Shown here in pieces: positions 10,121 to 23,961 of a DNA stretch of 64,000 nt. Under the pieces are notes generated by a model. That model searched no databases, had not been told where the DNA came from, and saw nothing but the letters and a program-made list of their open reading frames with translations. The DNA comes from Enterobacter genomosp. O. Its GTDB lineage: Bacteria > Pseudomonadota > Gammaproteobacteria > Enterobacterales > Enterobacteriaceae. The stretch's first letter is position 1. Each line of letters starts with the position of its first letter. The DNA lies in NCBI RefSeq assembly GCF_001022965.1, contig NZ_LECZ01000026.1, positions 744,001 through 808,000 of the forward strand, read 5' to 3'. Both the position numbers and the translations under genes were made by a program.

Positions 10121-10158
10121 TCACCCTCTCCCTGTGGGAGAGGGCTGAGGTGAGGGTA
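10121..10158. repeat. Palindromic intergenic repeat, CCCTCTCCC/GGGAGAGGG type
   Basis: TCACCCTCTCCC-TGT-GGGAGAGGG followed by CTGAGGTGAGGGT. It lies between the convergent serA and fau genes. E. coli K-12 has the sRNA gene sibC in this gap; here the gap is only 107 bases and holds only the terminator and this repeat. Confidence 0.75.
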
Positions 10159-10176
10159 TCAGGCTGCACGCCTGTT

Positions 10177-10773
10177 TCACCACTCCCACAACTTTGATGG
10201 CGTTACCACCGCCGGCAACGGCACATCCCATTTCTCCACCGGCAATGCCTCCACGCCCTGACAATCATGCGCATAACCCACCGGCTGTAGCCCGTACTGC
10301 TGCCAGTTTTGCAGTGTTCTGTCGTAAAAACCGCCGCCCATTCCCAGGCGCTGACCCTGCTCATCAAACGCCACCAGCGGCGTGACCAGCACATCCAGCT
10401 CTGCCAGCGGGAGCACGTCGCGCACGTCGAGTTTCGGTTCGGTGATTTTCAGACGGTTCACCACCAGCTCGCTGTGCGGGTGATAGTGCAGGAACAGCAG
10501 GTTGCCTTCGCTAAACGGATGCAGCACTGGCAGATAAACCTTCTTCCCGGCGCGCCAGAGCTGCTCAATGAGCGGTTGGGTATCCAGTTCGCCATCAAAC
10601 GAGAGAAACAGGGCAACAGTATGCGCCATAACGACAGGGGGATAAGCCATCATACGGGCGGCAGCCTGCTGGGCAAAATGCGCTTGCTGATCGGAGGTTA
10701 ACGCGCGGCGGCGTTGACGAATTAACTGACGGATGTCCTGGCGTGAAGCAGAAGCTTCAGGAAGTTGAGTCAT
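10177..10773 (-). CDS. fau: 5-formyltetrahydrofolate cyclo-ligase
   Basis: This enzyme (also called YgfA) converts 5-formyl-THF to 5,10-methenyl-THF with ATP. The core runs from IRQLIRQRRRAL to VTPSKLWEW and includes the phosphate-binding signature GMGGGFYDRTL. From the ATG at 10773 the product is 198 residues. A longer frame back to 10848 would read through the 6S RNA gene, so I rejected it. E. coli annotation begins still later, at the Ile-Arg-Gln-Arg segment, so the true start is uncertain. It lies just downstream of ssrS and is probably co-transcribed with 6S RNA as in E. coli. Confidence 0.93.
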   Translation of the reverse strand: MTQLPEASASRQDIRQLIRQRRRALTSDQQAHFAQQAAARMMAYPPVVMAHTVALFLSFDGELDTQPLIEQLWRAGKKVYLPVLHPFSEGNLLFLHYHPHSELVVNRLKITEPKLDVRDVLPLAELDVLVTPLVAFDEQGQRLGMGGGFYDRTLQNWQQYGLQPVGYAHDCQGVEALPVEKWDVPLPAVVTPSKLWEW

Positions 10774-10796
10774 GGTAGTCGGTAGAAGAAAAGAGA

Positions 10797-10981
10797 GGGA
10801 ATCTCCGAGATGCCGCCGCAGGCTGTAACCCTTGAACCCTTGGTTCAAGGTGAATGTGTCGTCATAGTTTTAAGGCTTCTCGGACGGACCGAGCATGCTC
10901 ACCAACCATGGAGCGCCACATTCTTGTGGTATGAAATATCGGCTCAGGGGACTGGCCCGCTTGCGAACATCTCAGAGAAAT
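10797..10981 (-). ncRNA. ssrS: 6S RNA
   Basis: On the minus strand the sequence begins ATTTCTCTGAGATGTTCGCA and ends near CATCTCGGAGATTCCC. It is about 185 bases long and nearly identical to E. coli 6S RNA. The two ends pair with each other to close the long hairpin that mimics an open promoter and binds sigma-70 RNA polymerase in stationary phase. Its place between zapA and fau is conserved. The only clear differences from E. coli that I see lie around the apical stem (position 10908) and near 10864. Confidence 0.97.
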
Positions 10982-11022
10982 TTTGTCTTCACAGTTACTC
11001 TACCATAGTCAACTGAGAAGTG

Positions 11023-11418
<396 letters not shown>

Positions 11419-11519
11419 CTATAGCTACCCTGATGTGAAGATACAAGCCCTTTTCTGGTATCACCAGGGTCCAAAGTGGTAGCATATCATGAAACTTCCC
11501 CCTTTGATGACGAATGCTC

Positions 11520-12098
11520 ATGTCTATACAGAACGAAATGCCTGGTTACAAGGATTTAAACCAGTTACTGAACCAGCAGGGAATCGGTTTAACCTCTGCC
11601 GAAATGCACGGTCTGATCAGTGGCATGCTGTGTGGCGGAAACAGCGACAGCTCATGGCAGCCGCTGATCCACGACCTCACGAATGAAGGGCTGGCGTTTG
11701 GTCACGAGCTGGCGGAAGCGCTGCGTAAAATGCACGCCGCCATCAGCGATTCGCTGGAAGACGATGGCTTCCTTTTTCAGCTTTATCTGCCTGAAGGCGA
11801 CGACGTCAGCGTGTTCGATCGCGCCGATGCGCTGGCGGGTTGGGTAAACCACTATCTGCTGGGTCTGGGCGTAACGCAGCCTAAACTGGATAAAGTGACC
11901 GGCGAAGCGGGTGAAGCGATCGACGACCTGCGCAACATTGCCCAGCTTGGCTACGATGAAGACGAAGACCAGGAAGAGCTGGAAATGTCTCTTGAGGAGA
12001 TTATCGAGTACGTGCGCGTGGCGGCACTTCTGTGCCACGACAACTTTACGCGCTCGCAGCCGACCGCGCCGGAAGTCCGCAAGCCAACCTTACATTAA
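11520..12098 (+). CDS. ygfB: UPF0149 family protein YgfB
   Basis: This 192-residue acidic, all-helical protein belongs to the UPF0149 family. Its biochemical function is unsettled. Conserved parts include [18 protein letters not shown] and the acidic tail [20 protein letters not shown]. The second of two nearby ATGs (11514 and 11520) gives the start [10 protein letters not shown] seen in E. coli. It is the first gene of the ygfB-pepP-ubiH-ubiI cluster, with 25 bases to pepP. Confidence 0.95.
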   Translation: MSIQNEMPGYKDLNQLLNQQGIGLTSAEMHGLISGMLCGGNSDSSWQPLIHDLTNEGLAFGHELAEALRKMHAAISDSLEDDGFLFQLYLPEGDDVSVFDRADALAGWVNHYLLGLGVTQPKLDKVTGEAGEAIDDLRNIAQLGYDEDEDQEELEMSLEEIIEYVRVAALLCHDNFTRSQPTAPEVRKPTLH

Positions 12099-12123
12099 GA
12101 AAAATAACGCACAGGAGGGTGTC

Positions 12124-13443
12124 ATGGTTATCTCGAGTCAAGAGTATTCGCGCCGCCGTCAGGCGCTGCTGGCGAAAATGCAGCCGGGCAGCGCGGCGCT
12201 GATTTTTGCTGCGCCCGAAGTGACGCGCAGCGCCGACAGCGAATATCCCTATCGCCAGAGCAGCGATTTCTGGTACTTCACCGGCTTTAACGAGCCGGAA
12301 GCGGTACTGGTGCTGATTAAGAGCAATGACACCCACAACCACAGCGTGATATTCAACCGCGTGCGCGATCTGACGGCCGAAATCTGGTTTGGCCGCCGCC
12401 TGGGCCAGGAGGCCGCACCGGCGAAGCTGGGCGTTGACCGCGCGCTGGCGTTTAGCGAAATCAACCAGCAGCTCTATCAACTGCTTAACGGCCTCGACGT
12501 GCTCTATCACGCGCAGGGCGAATACGCGTACGCCGATGAGATTGTTTTCACCGCGTTGGATAAGCTGCGCAAGGGCTCGCGGCAGAACCTGTCCGCGCCC
12601 GCAACCCTCACTGACTGGCGTCCGGTGGTGCATGAGATGCGCCTGTTCAAGTCTGAAGAAGAACTGAACGTGATGCGCCGTGCGGGCGAAATCAGCGCCC
12701 TGGCGCACACTCGCGCCATGGAGAAGTGCCGTCCCGGCATGTTTGAATACCAGCTTGAAGGCGAAATTCACCACGAATTTAACCGCCACGGCGCGCGCTA
12801 TCCCTCTTACAACACCATCGTTGGCGGCGGGGAAAACGGCTGCATTCTGCACTACACCGAAAACGAAAGTGCGCTGCGCGACGGCGATCTGGTGCTCATT
12901 GATGCCGGCTGCGAGTATCAGGGCTACGCGGGGGACATCACCCGCACCTTCCCGGTGAACGGTAAATTCTCACCGGCGCAGCGCGCGATTTACGACATCG
13001 TCCTGGAATCGCTTGAAACGGCGCTCAGGTTGTATCGTCCGGGTACCTCCATGCAGGAAGTGACCGGTGAAGTGGTGCGCATCATGATTACCGGCCTGGT
13101 CAGGCTCGGTATCCTGAAAGGCGATGTAGAGACCCTGATTGCTGAAAATGCGCATCGACCGTACTTTATGCACGGCCTGAGCCACTGGCTGGGGCTGGAC
13201 GTGCATGACGTTGGGGCATACGGTACCGACCGCTCGCGCGTGCTGGAGCCGGGCATGGTGTTAACCGTGGAGCCTGGTTTGTATATCGCTCCGGATGCCG
13301 ACGTGCCTGAAGAGTACCGCGGGATTGGCATCCGTATTGAAGACGACATTGTCATTACCGAAACCGGTAACGAAAACCTGACCGCGAGCGTCGTAAAAAG
13401 CGCTGACGATATCGAGGCGCTGATGGCAGCGGCGCGCGCATGA
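12124..13443 (+). CDS. pepP: Xaa-Pro aminopeptidase P
   Basis: This 439-residue, dimanganese M24B peptidase removes N-terminal residues that precede proline. The N-terminal domain (1-170) is followed by the pita-bread catalytic fold. Metal ligands are visible as Asp in LVLIDAGCEY, Asp in AGDITRTFPV, His in HGLSHWLGLDVHDVG, Glu in TVEPGLYI and Glu in IRIEDDI. The ATG at 12124 has AGGAGG upstream. A longer reading frame begins inside ygfB and was rejected. The last codon overlaps the ubiH start (ATGA), so the two are translationally coupled. Confidence 0.97.
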   Translation: MVISSQEYSRRRQALLAKMQPGSAALIFAAPEVTRSADSEYPYRQSSDFWYFTGFNEPEAVLVLIKSNDTHNHSVIFNRVRDLTAEIWFGRRLGQEAAPAKLGVDRALAFSEINQQLYQLLNGLDVLYHAQGEYAYADEIVFTALDKLRKGSRQNLSAPATLTDWRPVVHEMRLFKSEEELNVMRRAGEISALAHTRAMEKCRPGMFEYQLEGEIHHEFNRHGARYPSYNTIVGGGENGCILHYTENESALRDGDLVLIDAGCEYQGYAGDITRTFPVNGKFSPAQRAIYDIVLESLETALRLYRPGTSMQEVTGEVVRIMITGLVRLGILKGDVETLIAENAHRPYFMHGLSHWLGLDVHDVGAYGTDRSRVLEPGMVLTVEPGLYIAPDADVPEEYRGIGIRIEDDIVITETGNENLTASVVKSADDIEALMAAARA

Positions 13444-14618
13444 GCGTGATCGTCGTGGGCGGCGGCATGACCGGGGCCACGCTGGCGCTGGCCATTTCGC
13501 ATTTGACGAAGGGCCAACTGCCGGTGCACCTGGTGGAAGCCGTTGCGCCAGAGGCGTCGAACCATCCCGGTTTTGATGCCCGCGCCATTGCGCTGGCGCA
13601 GGGGACGTGCCAGCAGCTTTCGCGCATTGGTATCTGGCAGGCGATAGCCGACCGAGCCACTGCGATCGGTACCGTTCACGTCAGCGATCGCGGCCATGCT
13701 GGCTTTGTCACGCTGGACGCGCAGGATTACCGTATTGATGCCCTGGGCCAGGTCGTTGAGCTACACGACGTAGGATTACGCCTGTTCCGCCTGCTTCAGG
13801 ACGCGCCGGGCGTCACGCTGCATTGTCCGGCGCGCGTGGCAAGCGTAAGCCGCAGTGAAGCGTCGGTCAGCGTGACGCTGGAAAACGGCACCGTGCTTGA
13901 TGGCCAGCTTCTGGTTGCCGCGGACGGCTCGCGCTCGGCGCTCGGCGCCCAGTGTGGCGTAGAGTGGCGTCAGCAGCCTTACGGGCAGGTGGCGGTCATT
14001 GCGAACGTCTCTACCGCAGCCGAACACAACGGGCGGGCGTTTGAGCGCTTTACGCAGCACGGCCCGCTGGCGATGCTGCCGATGTCGGACGGGCGCTGCT
14101 CGCTGGTCTGGTGCCACCCGCAGGATAGGGCTGAAGAGGTTAAGGCCTGGTCAGACGACCGTTTTTGTACCGAGCTGCAAAGAGCCTTTGGCTGGCGGCT
14201 GGGGCGCATTACCCATGCCGGCAAGCGGACGGTATACCCGCTTTCGCTGACTACATCCTCGCAGTCCATCTCCCATCGTCTGGCGCTTGTCGGTAATGCC
14301 GCGCAGACGCTGCATCCTATCGCGGGTCAGGGGTTCAACCTTGGGTTACGCGACGTGATGAGTCTGGCGGAAACGCTTTCTCAGGCGTGGGGCGAGCAAA
14401 AAGACTGTGGCGCATACCCGGTGCTCAGCCATTACCAGAAGCGCCGCCAGGCGGATAAAGAGGCGACGATTGGCGTCACCGATGGCCTGGTTCATCTGTT
14501 TGCCAATCGCTGGGCGCCGCTGGTTGCGGGCCGCAACCTCGGGCTGATGGCGATGGAATTATTCATTCCGGCACGTGACGTGCTGGCGCAGCGGACTCTT
14601 GGTTGGGTCGCGCGTTAA
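13440..14618 (+). CDS. ubiH: 2-octaprenyl-6-methoxyphenol hydroxylase UbiH
   Basis: This 392-residue FAD monooxygenase adds the C4 hydroxyl in ubiquinone synthesis. The N-terminal dinucleotide motif VVGGGMTGATLALA covers residues 5-18. The second FAD motif (LVGNAAQTLHPIAGQGFNLG) lies at about residue 282 and is typical of the UbiH/Coq6 family. Length equals that of E. coli UbiH. It overlaps pepP by four bases and precedes ubiI by 12 bases; the three behave as one operon. Confidence 0.97.
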   Translation: MSVIVVGGGMTGATLALAISHLTKGQLPVHLVEAVAPEASNHPGFDARAIALAQGTCQQLSRIGIWQAIADRATAIGTVHVSDRGHAGFVTLDAQDYRIDALGQVVELHDVGLRLFRLLQDAPGVTLHCPARVASVSRSEASVSVTLENGTVLDGQLLVAADGSRSALGAQCGVEWRQQPYGQVAVIANVSTAAEHNGRAFERFTQHGPLAMLPMSDGRCSLVWCHPQDRAEEVKAWSDDRFCTELQRAFGWRLGRITHAGKRTVYPLSLTTSSQSISHRLALVGNAAQTLHPIAGQGFNLGLRDVMSLAETLSQAWGEQKDCGAYPVLSHYQKRRQADKEATIGVTDGLVHLFANRWAPLVAGRNLGLMAMELFIPARDVLAQRTLGWVAR

Positions 14619-14630
14619 GGAGTTATCACC

Positions 14631-15833
14631 GTGCAAAATGTTGATGTCGCCATTGTTGGCGGCGGTATGGTAGGACTGGCGCTGGCCTGTGGCTTGCAGG
14701 GCAGCGGCCTGCGCGTGGCGGTGCTGGAGCAAAAGCAGCCTCAGCCCGTAGCCCAGGATGCACCGCCGGAACTGCGCGTCTCGGCCATTAATGCAGCCAG
14801 CGAAAAGCTGCTGACGCACCTTGGCGTCTGGTCGGATATTGTGGCGCAGCGTGCCAGCTGCTATCACGGTATGGAAGTGTGGGATAAAGACAGCTTTGGT
14901 CATATTGCTTTTGATGATGAAAGCATGGGCTATAGCCACCTTGGCCACATTATCGAGAATGCCGTTATCCATCATGCGCTGTGGCAAAAAGCGCAGTCCT
15001 GTAGCGATGTCACCCTAATGGCACCCGCGCAAATCCAGCAGGTAGCGTGGGGCGAAAACGAGGCGTTTATCACCCTGCAAAGCGGCGACATGCTGACCGC
15101 GCGTCTGGTGGTGGGGGCTGATGGCGCGAACTCCTGGCTGCGCAACAAGGCGGATATCCCGCTGACTTACTGGGATTACCGTCATCACGCGCTGGTCGCG
15201 ACAATCCGCACCGAAGAGCCGCACGGCGGCGTGGCGCGGCAAATTTTCCACAACGACGGCATTCTGGCGTTCCTGCCGCTTGCCGATCCGCACCTGTGCT
15301 CGATTGTCTGGTCGCTGGTGCCGGGAAAAGCCCGGCTGATGCAGGAGGCGACGCCGGACGCCTTTAATCAGGCGCTGTGCGTGGCGTTTGATAACCGCCT
15401 TGGCTTGTGCACGCTCGAAAGCGAGCGGCAGGTATTCCCGTTAACCGGCCGCTACGCGCGCCAGTTTGCGGCGCACCGTCTGGCATTGGTAGGAGATGCG
15501 GCTCACACCATTCATCCGCTGGCCGGGCAGGGCGTTAACCTTGGCTTTATGGACGCGGCGGAGCTGGTGGAAGAACTGCGTCGCCTGCATCGCGAAGGGA
15601 AGGATATCGGCCAGCATCTCTATCTGCGTCGCTACGAACGCAGCCGCAAGCACAGCGCGGCGATGATGCTGGCGGGTATGCAGGGCTTCCGCGAGCTGTT
15701 TGCCGGTGCTAATCCGGCGAAAAAACTGCTGCGCGACATCGGCCTCAAGCTTGCCGATACCCTTCCGGGTGTGAAGCCTCAGCTCCTTCGCCAGGCTATG
15801 GGTCTTAACGACCTGCCGGACTGGCTACGCTAA
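14631..15833 (+). CDS. ubiI: Ubiquinone C5-hydroxylase UbiI (VisC)
   Basis: This 400-residue FAD monooxygenase performs the C5 hydroxylation of the ubiquinone ring under aerobic conditions. FAD motifs are IVGGGMVGLALACGLQGSGL at the N-terminus and LVGDAAHTIHPLAGQGVNLG around residue 286. The start is a GTG at 14631 with AAGGAG upstream. Sequence and length match E. coli UbiI. It is last in the ygfB-pepP-ubiH-ubiI cluster, and a GC-rich hairpin follows. Confidence 0.97.
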   Translation: MQNVDVAIVGGGMVGLALACGLQGSGLRVAVLEQKQPQPVAQDAPPELRVSAINAASEKLLTHLGVWSDIVAQRASCYHGMEVWDKDSFGHIAFDDESMGYSHLGHIIENAVIHHALWQKAQSCSDVTLMAPAQIQQVAWGENEAFITLQSGDMLTARLVVGADGANSWLRNKADIPLTYWDYRHHALVATIRTEEPHGGVARQIFHNDGILAFLPLADPHLCSIVWSLVPGKARLMQEATPDAFNQALCVAFDNRLGLCTLESERQVFPLTGRYARQFAAHRLALVGDAAHTIHPLAGQGVNLGFMDAAELVEELRRLHREGKDIGQHLYLRRYERSRKHSAAMMLAGMQGFRELFAGANPAKKLLRDIGLKLADTLPGVKPQLLRQAMGLNDLPDWLR

Positions 15834-15856
15834 TTTAGACCCCCGTCACACTTTAT

Positions 15857-15880
15857 TTTCCCGGCCTCTGCGCCGGGGAA
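15857..15880 (+). terminator. Possible terminator after ubiI
   Basis: CCCGGC-CTCTGC-GCCGGG forms a six-base GC stem about 25 bases after the ubiI stop. The U-tract after it is poor, so termination strength is uncertain. Confidence 0.5.
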
Positions 15881-15900
15881 ATTCCCTCGTTTGAAATAAT

Positions 15901-15937
15901 CTAATTTCACTGCTTTTTTCGCATTAGATAATCTAAT
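15901..15937. promoter_or_regulatory. Predicted GcvA-binding cluster, gcvT control region
   Basis: Three copies of the GcvA core CTAAT lie within 37 bases: CTAAT at 15901, its complement ATTAG at 15923, and CTAAT at 15933. GcvA binds CTAAT sites far upstream of gcvT in E. coli and both activates and, with GcvR, represses. The spacing and distance (about 300 bases before gcvT) fit. The whole 398-base gap between ubiI and gcvT is AT-rich, as expected for Lrp binding. Confidence 0.6.
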
Positions 15938-16093
15938 GTCGTGTTTTTCCCGTCACGGAAATTCGGCCCATTTTTCCGCATGAAATATCACCATGTGCTA
16001 AATCCTGTTAGCGTGATGTTAATTTTGTGCGGGTTTAATCGCATTTTTCCAGTGAATAACTCTGTAGGCTTTTTAGCGTTTTTTGGTCATAAG

Positions 16094-16098
16094 CTAAT
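16094..16098 (+). promoter_or_regulatory. Promoter-proximal GcvA core site
   Basis: A further CTAAT stands 134 bases before the gcvT start. E. coli gcvT also has one promoter-proximal GcvA site in addition to the distal pair. Confidence 0.45.
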
Positions 16099-16155
16099 GT
16101 GATGACCCGTTTTACCTTATGGTTAACCGCCGGTTTCGGTGGTAAGTTCAGGTAA

Positions 16156-16171
16156 AAGAGAACGTTTGCGT
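16156..16171. promoter_or_regulatory. Predicted PurR operator upstream of gcvT
   Basis: AAGAGAACGTTTGCGT matches the PurR consensus ACGAAAACGTTTGCGT at 14 of 16 bases. PurR represses gcvTHP in E. coli, linking one-carbon supply to purine level. It lies about 60 bases before the gcvT start codon. Confidence 0.65.
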
Positions 16172-16231
16172 CGGTGCCTGATAACGGGGCCGATACCGGG
16201 TTTCACGGTGAATTTTTTCAACGAGGACAAG

Positions 16232-17326
16232 ATGGCTCAACAGACTCCTTTGTACGAACAACACGTGTTATGCGGCGCCCGCATGGTGGACTTCCACGGC
16301 TGGATGATGCCGCTGCACTACGGCTCGCAGATTGATGAGCACCACGCGGTGCGCACCGATGCCGGTATGTTCGACGTGTCCCACATGACAATTGTCGATC
16401 TGCGCGGCAGCCGCACCCGGGAGTTTTTGCGTTATCTGCTGGCAAACGACGTCGCCAAACTGAAGACGCCGGGTAAAGCGCTCTATACCGGCATGCTGAA
16501 TGCCTCCGGCGGCGTGATTGATGACCTTATCGTCTATTATTTCACTGAAGACTTCTTCCGCCTCGTTGTAAACTCCGCCACCCGCGAAAAAGACCTCTCC
16601 TGGATCACCCAACACGCCGAACCTTACGCCATCGACATCACCGTCCGTGATGACCTGTCGCTGATCGCCGTGCAGGGACCGAACGCGCAGGCGAAAGCCG
16701 CATCTCTGTTCAGCGACGAGCAGCGCAAAGCAACCGAAGGCATGAAGCCGTTCTTCGGGGTGCAGGCGGGCGATCTGTTTATCGCCACCACCGGCTACAC
16801 CGGTGAAGCGGGCTACGAAATTGCCATGCCAAACGAGAAGGCTGCTGATTTCTGGCGTGCGCTGGTGGAAGCGGGCGTGAAGCCTGCGGGTCTGGGCGCG
16901 CGCGATACGCTGCGTCTGGAGGCGGGCATGAACCTCTATGGCCAGGAGATGGATGAGGGAGTCTCTCCGCTGGCCGCAAACATGGGCTGGACCATCGCGT
17001 GGGAACCGGCTGACCGTGAATTTATTGGCCGTGAAGCGTTGGAGATGCAGCGCGAAAAAGGCACTGAACAGCTGGTGGGCCTGGTGATGACTGAGAAGGG
17101 CGTGCTGCGCGGTGAACTGCCTGTACGTTTTACCGATGCCGACGGCAATCACCGCGAAGGCGTGATCACCAGCGGTACCTTCTCCCCGACGCTGGGCTAC
17201 AGTATTGCACTGGCACGCGTGCCGGCAGGCATTGGCGAAACGGCGGTGGTGCAAATCCGCAACCGTGAAATGCCGGTTAACGTAACCAAACCGATTTTTG
17301 TTCGCGCCGGTAAGCCGGTCGCCTAA
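16232..17326 (+). CDS. gcvT: Aminomethyltransferase (glycine cleavage T protein)
   Basis: This 364-residue protein takes the aminomethyl group from lipoylated GcvH, releases ammonia and gives 5,10-methylene-THF. The family signatures [18 protein letters not shown] at the N-terminus and [20 protein letters not shown] with the folate-site Asp are present. The ATG at 16232 has CGAGGAC upstream and matches the E. coli start; an open frame from 16139 would include the PurR operator and was rejected. It heads gcvTHP, with 23 bases to gcvH. Confidence 0.97.
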   Translation: MAQQTPLYEQHVLCGARMVDFHGWMMPLHYGSQIDEHHAVRTDAGMFDVSHMTIVDLRGSRTREFLRYLLANDVAKLKTPGKALYTGMLNASGGVIDDLIVYYFTEDFFRLVVNSATREKDLSWITQHAEPYAIDITVRDDLSLIAVQGPNAQAKAASLFSDEQRKATEGMKPFFGVQAGDLFIATTGYTGEAGYEIAMPNEKAADFWRALVEAGVKPAGLGARDTLRLEAGMNLYGQEMDEGVSPLAANMGWTIAWEPADREFIGREALEMQREKGTEQLVGLVMTEKGVLRGELPVRFTDADGNHREGVITSGTFSPTLGYSIALARVPAGIGETAVVQIRNREMPVNVTKPIFVRAGKPVA

Positions 17327-17349
17327 TCATTTTTATCAGGAGAACTTCA

Positions 17350-17739
17350 ATGAGCAATGTGCCAGCAGAACTGAAATACAGTAAAGAACACGAGTGGCTG
17401 CGCAAAGAGGCGGACGGCACTTACACCGTAGGGATCACCGAGCACGCGCAGGAGCTGCTGGGCGACATGGTGTTTGTTGACCTGCCTGAAGTGGGCGCAA
17501 CCGTCAGCGCGGGCGACGACTGCGCCGTGGCGGAGTCCGTAAAAGCGGCATCCGACATCTACGCACCGGTAAGCGGTGAAATTGTCGCCGTCAACGACGC
17601 ACTGAGCGACTCCCCGGAGCTGGTCAACAGCGAGCCTTATGAAGGCGGCTGGATCTTCAAGATCAAAGCCAGCGACGAATCGCAGGTTGCCGCGCTGCTG
17701 GATGCGACCGCGTACGAAGCCCTGTTAGAAGACGAGTAA
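17350..17739 (+). CDS. gcvH: Glycine cleavage H protein
   Basis: This 129-residue carrier shuttles the aminomethyl group between GcvP, GcvT and Lpd. The lipoyl attachment lysine is Lys65 in the motif [18 protein letters not shown]. Length equals E. coli GcvH. An AGGAG site precedes the ATG. Between gcvH and gcvP lies a 124-base spacer filled by a paired palindromic repeat. Confidence 0.98.
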   Translation: MSNVPAELKYSKEHEWLRKEADGTYTVGITEHAQELLGDMVFVDLPEVGATVSAGDDCAVAESVKAASDIYAPVSGEIVAVNDALSDSPELVNSEPYEGGWIFKIKASDESQVAALLDATAYEALLEDE

Positions 17740-17747
17740 TTGTTAAT

Positions 17748-17826
17748 CCCCCTCTCCCTTTGGGAGAGGGCAGGGGTGAGGGTGCCCATCTTCCCCTCAC
17801 CCTAACCCTCTCCCAAAGGGAGAGGG
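17748..17826. repeat. Paired palindromic repeat inside the gcv operon
   Basis: Two copies of the CCCTCTCCC/GGGAGAGGG palindrome lie head to head (17749-17770 and 17793-17826), with CAGGGGTGAGGGT and CCCTCACCCTAAC flanks facing each other. This is the layout of a two-unit mosaic element. It sits between gcvH and gcvP within the transcript, where it could form a long hairpin that affects stability of the upstream message. Confidence 0.75.
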
Positions 17827-17863
17827 AACTTAAATTCACTGCACGTTTCAGGAACCATCGCTC

Positions 17864-20737
<2,874 letters not shown>

Positions 20738-20755
20738 TATTGCTGATGTAGTAAC

Positions 20756-20788
20756 GTAGGCCGGGTAAGGCGAAGCCGCCACCCGGCT
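20756..20788. repeat. REP unit between gcvP and ygfF
   Basis: GTAGGCCGGGTAAGGCGAAG followed by CCGCCACCCGGCT and a T-run: the same unit as at 6850, and a likely gcvP terminator. The ygfF start codon lies only 18 bases further on. Confidence 0.85.
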
Positions 20789-20806
20789 TTTTTATTGGGA
20801 GAAAAA

Positions 20807-21550
20807 ATGGGCATTGCACTTGTGACCGGCGCCAGCCGGGGCATTGGGAAAGCCACCGCGCTGCAGCTGGCACGCGAAGGCTATACCGTGGCGGTGAACT
20901 ATCATCACAACATTAAGGCCGCGACGGACGTTATCAAACAGATTGTCGATGCGGGAGGCAAAGCCTTCGCCGTTCGCGCGGACATTAGCGATGAAGCCCA
21001 GGTGCTGGCGATGTTTGACAGTATCGATCGTGAAGGCGAGCCGCTTACCGCGCTGGTCAATAATGCGGGGATTCTATTTGAGCAGTCGACTATTGAGAAT
21101 TTGTCTGCAGAGCGCATTAACCGCGTCCTGGCGACCAACGTCACGGGCTACTTCCTCTGCTGCCGGGAAGCGGTAAAACGCATGTCCTTCAAACATGGCG
21201 GCAAGGGCGGGGCGGTAGTGAATGTCTCGTCAGCGGCATCCCGCCTGGGCGCGCCGGGTGAATATGTGGATTATGCTGCCTCTAAGGGAGCGGTGGATTC
21301 GCTGACAACCGGTTTAGCGCTGGAGGTGGCGGCGCAGGGCATTCGCGTAAACTGCGTGCGACCGGGACTGATTTATACCGACATCCACGCCTCAGGCGGG
21401 GAGCCGGGACGCGTGGATCGCGTGAAATCGCTGCTGCCGATGCAGCGCGGCGGCCAGCCGGAAGAGGTGGCCCAGGCGATTGCCTGGCTGCTGAGCGAGA
21501 AGGCGTCGTACGTGACGGGGAGTTTTTTAGAGTTGGCGGGCGGGAAATAA
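20807..21550 (+). CDS. ygfF: SDR-family oxidoreductase YgfF
   Basis: This 247-residue short-chain dehydrogenase has the cofactor loop TGASRGIGKA at residues 7-16, NNAG at 85-88, and a catalytic Ser with Tyr156 and Lys160 in YVDYAASKG. It resembles E. coli YgfF over its full length, and the substrate is unknown. The ATG at 20807 gives the start MGIALVTG; a TTG at 20795 is also in frame. Its place between gcvP and bglA is conserved with E. coli. Confidence 0.92.
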   Translation: MGIALVTGASRGIGKATALQLAREGYTVAVNYHHNIKAATDVIKQIVDAGGKAFAVRADISDEAQVLAMFDSIDREGEPLTALVNNAGILFEQSTIENLSAERINRVLATNVTGYFLCCREAVKRMSFKHGGKGGAVVNVSSAASRLGAPGEYVDYAASKGAVDSLTTGLALEVAAQGIRVNCVRPGLIYTDIHASGGEPGRVDRVKSLLPMQRGGQPEEVAQAIAWLLSEKASYVTGSFLELAGGK

Positions 21551-21554
21551 GCCC

Positions 21555-21624
21555 CTAACCCTAACCCTCTCCCAAAGGGAGAGGGGATCAATCGTAGGCC
21601 CGGTAAGCGCAGCGCCACCGGGCA
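21555..21624. repeat. Two adjacent palindromic repeats between ygfF and bglA
   Basis: The first unit (21555-21586) is the CCCTCTCCC-AAA-GGGAGAGGG type and the second (21594-21624) is a REP type, GTAGGCCCGGTAAGCGCAGC followed by GCCACCGGGC. They separate the convergent ygfF and bglA genes. Confidence 0.75.
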
Positions 21625-21628
21625 AAAA

Positions 21629-23155
<1,527 letters not shown>

Positions 23156-23178
23156 TTACATCTAAAAAACAGGGTGTT

Positions 23179-23910
23179 TTATTCTGTGAGTTTCTTCGCC
23201 AGTTTACGCCCGAGAGATTCCAGAATATAGATGACGGGAATTTGCGTGGTAATATCGTAGACGCCCCCAATACGCGTCTGGGGCACATGCCAGGAGAGAT
23301 TAAAATCCGCCAGTTTTGCCAGACGCGAGTGCTCGTGGCTGGTAATGGAGAGCACCTTGCAGTGATGCAGGCTGAACTGGCTGGCGAAGCGCAGGATCTC
23401 CTCGGTCTCGCCCGAAACCGAGAGCACAATCGCCAGCGCATTTTTTGCCATATCGTTGGTGACCGGGAAATAAGGGTCGTCAATATGGTTACTGAATTTG
23501 CCAATATTAGAAAAGAAGCGTGCGCCATATTTTGCCAGCGAGCCAGATGTTCCCGCGCCGACGAATATAATTCGCTCGGAAGACAATATAATCTCCACAG
23601 CCTCATCTAATAATGTATCGAACTCTTCATTGTTAACGCTTTTAAAGAAGCTGATAATTTCACTGGCACCGAAATTAGCCTGCTGGGGCTCATTCTGCTC
23701 TAAATAGAGCTTAAAGCGCACGCGAAACTCCGAGTAGCCTTCGCAGTTGAGTTTGCGGCAAAAGCGCAGGATAGTGGTGGTTGAGACGCCCGCCGCATCC
23801 GCCAGCTCGCGGATGGTCATATACATCACTTTGTCACGGTTTTTAATGACATAGTTGTAAACCATCATCTCCAGGTTATTGAGACTGGCAATGGCGGAGT
23901 GGGAGAACAT
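23179..23910 (-). CDS. RpiR-family transcriptional regulator, likely regulator of bglA
   Basis: This protein of about 243 residues has an N-terminal HTH_6 domain (TIRELADAAGVSTTTILRFC) and a C-terminal SIS sugar-phosphate-binding domain (about residues 100-230, with FVGAGTSGSLAKYGARFF and LSVSGETEEI). RpiR regulators sense phosphosugars. Its place 116 bases upstream of bglA on the same strand suggests it controls that gene in response to a phospho-beta-glucoside. I chose the ATG at 23910; a GTG at 23931 would leave only 30 bases to the divergent yqfB start. I do not recall this gene next to bglA in E. coli K-12. Confidence 0.85.
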   Translation of the reverse strand: MFSHSAIASLNNLEMMVYNYVIKNRDKVMYMTIRELADAAGVSTTTILRFCRKLNCEGYSEFRVRFKLYLEQNEPQQANFGASEIISFFKSVNNEEFDTLLDEAVEIILSSERIIFVGAGTSGSLAKYGARFFSNIGKFSNHIDDPYFPVTNDMAKNALAIVLSVSGETEEILRFASQFSLHHCKVLSITSHEHSRLAKLADFNLSWHVPQTRIGGVYDITTQIPVIYILESLGRKLAKKLTE

Positions 23911-23961
23911 GCTCACAGTGGCTAAACTCACTCATCAGACTTTTCTTCAGGGAATAATAAC

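Noticed and set aside
10774..10848. N-terminal extension of fau by 25 codons
   Set aside because: It would translate the body of 6S RNA; the residues upstream of MTQLPEAS are just the 6S RNA sequence read as codons.
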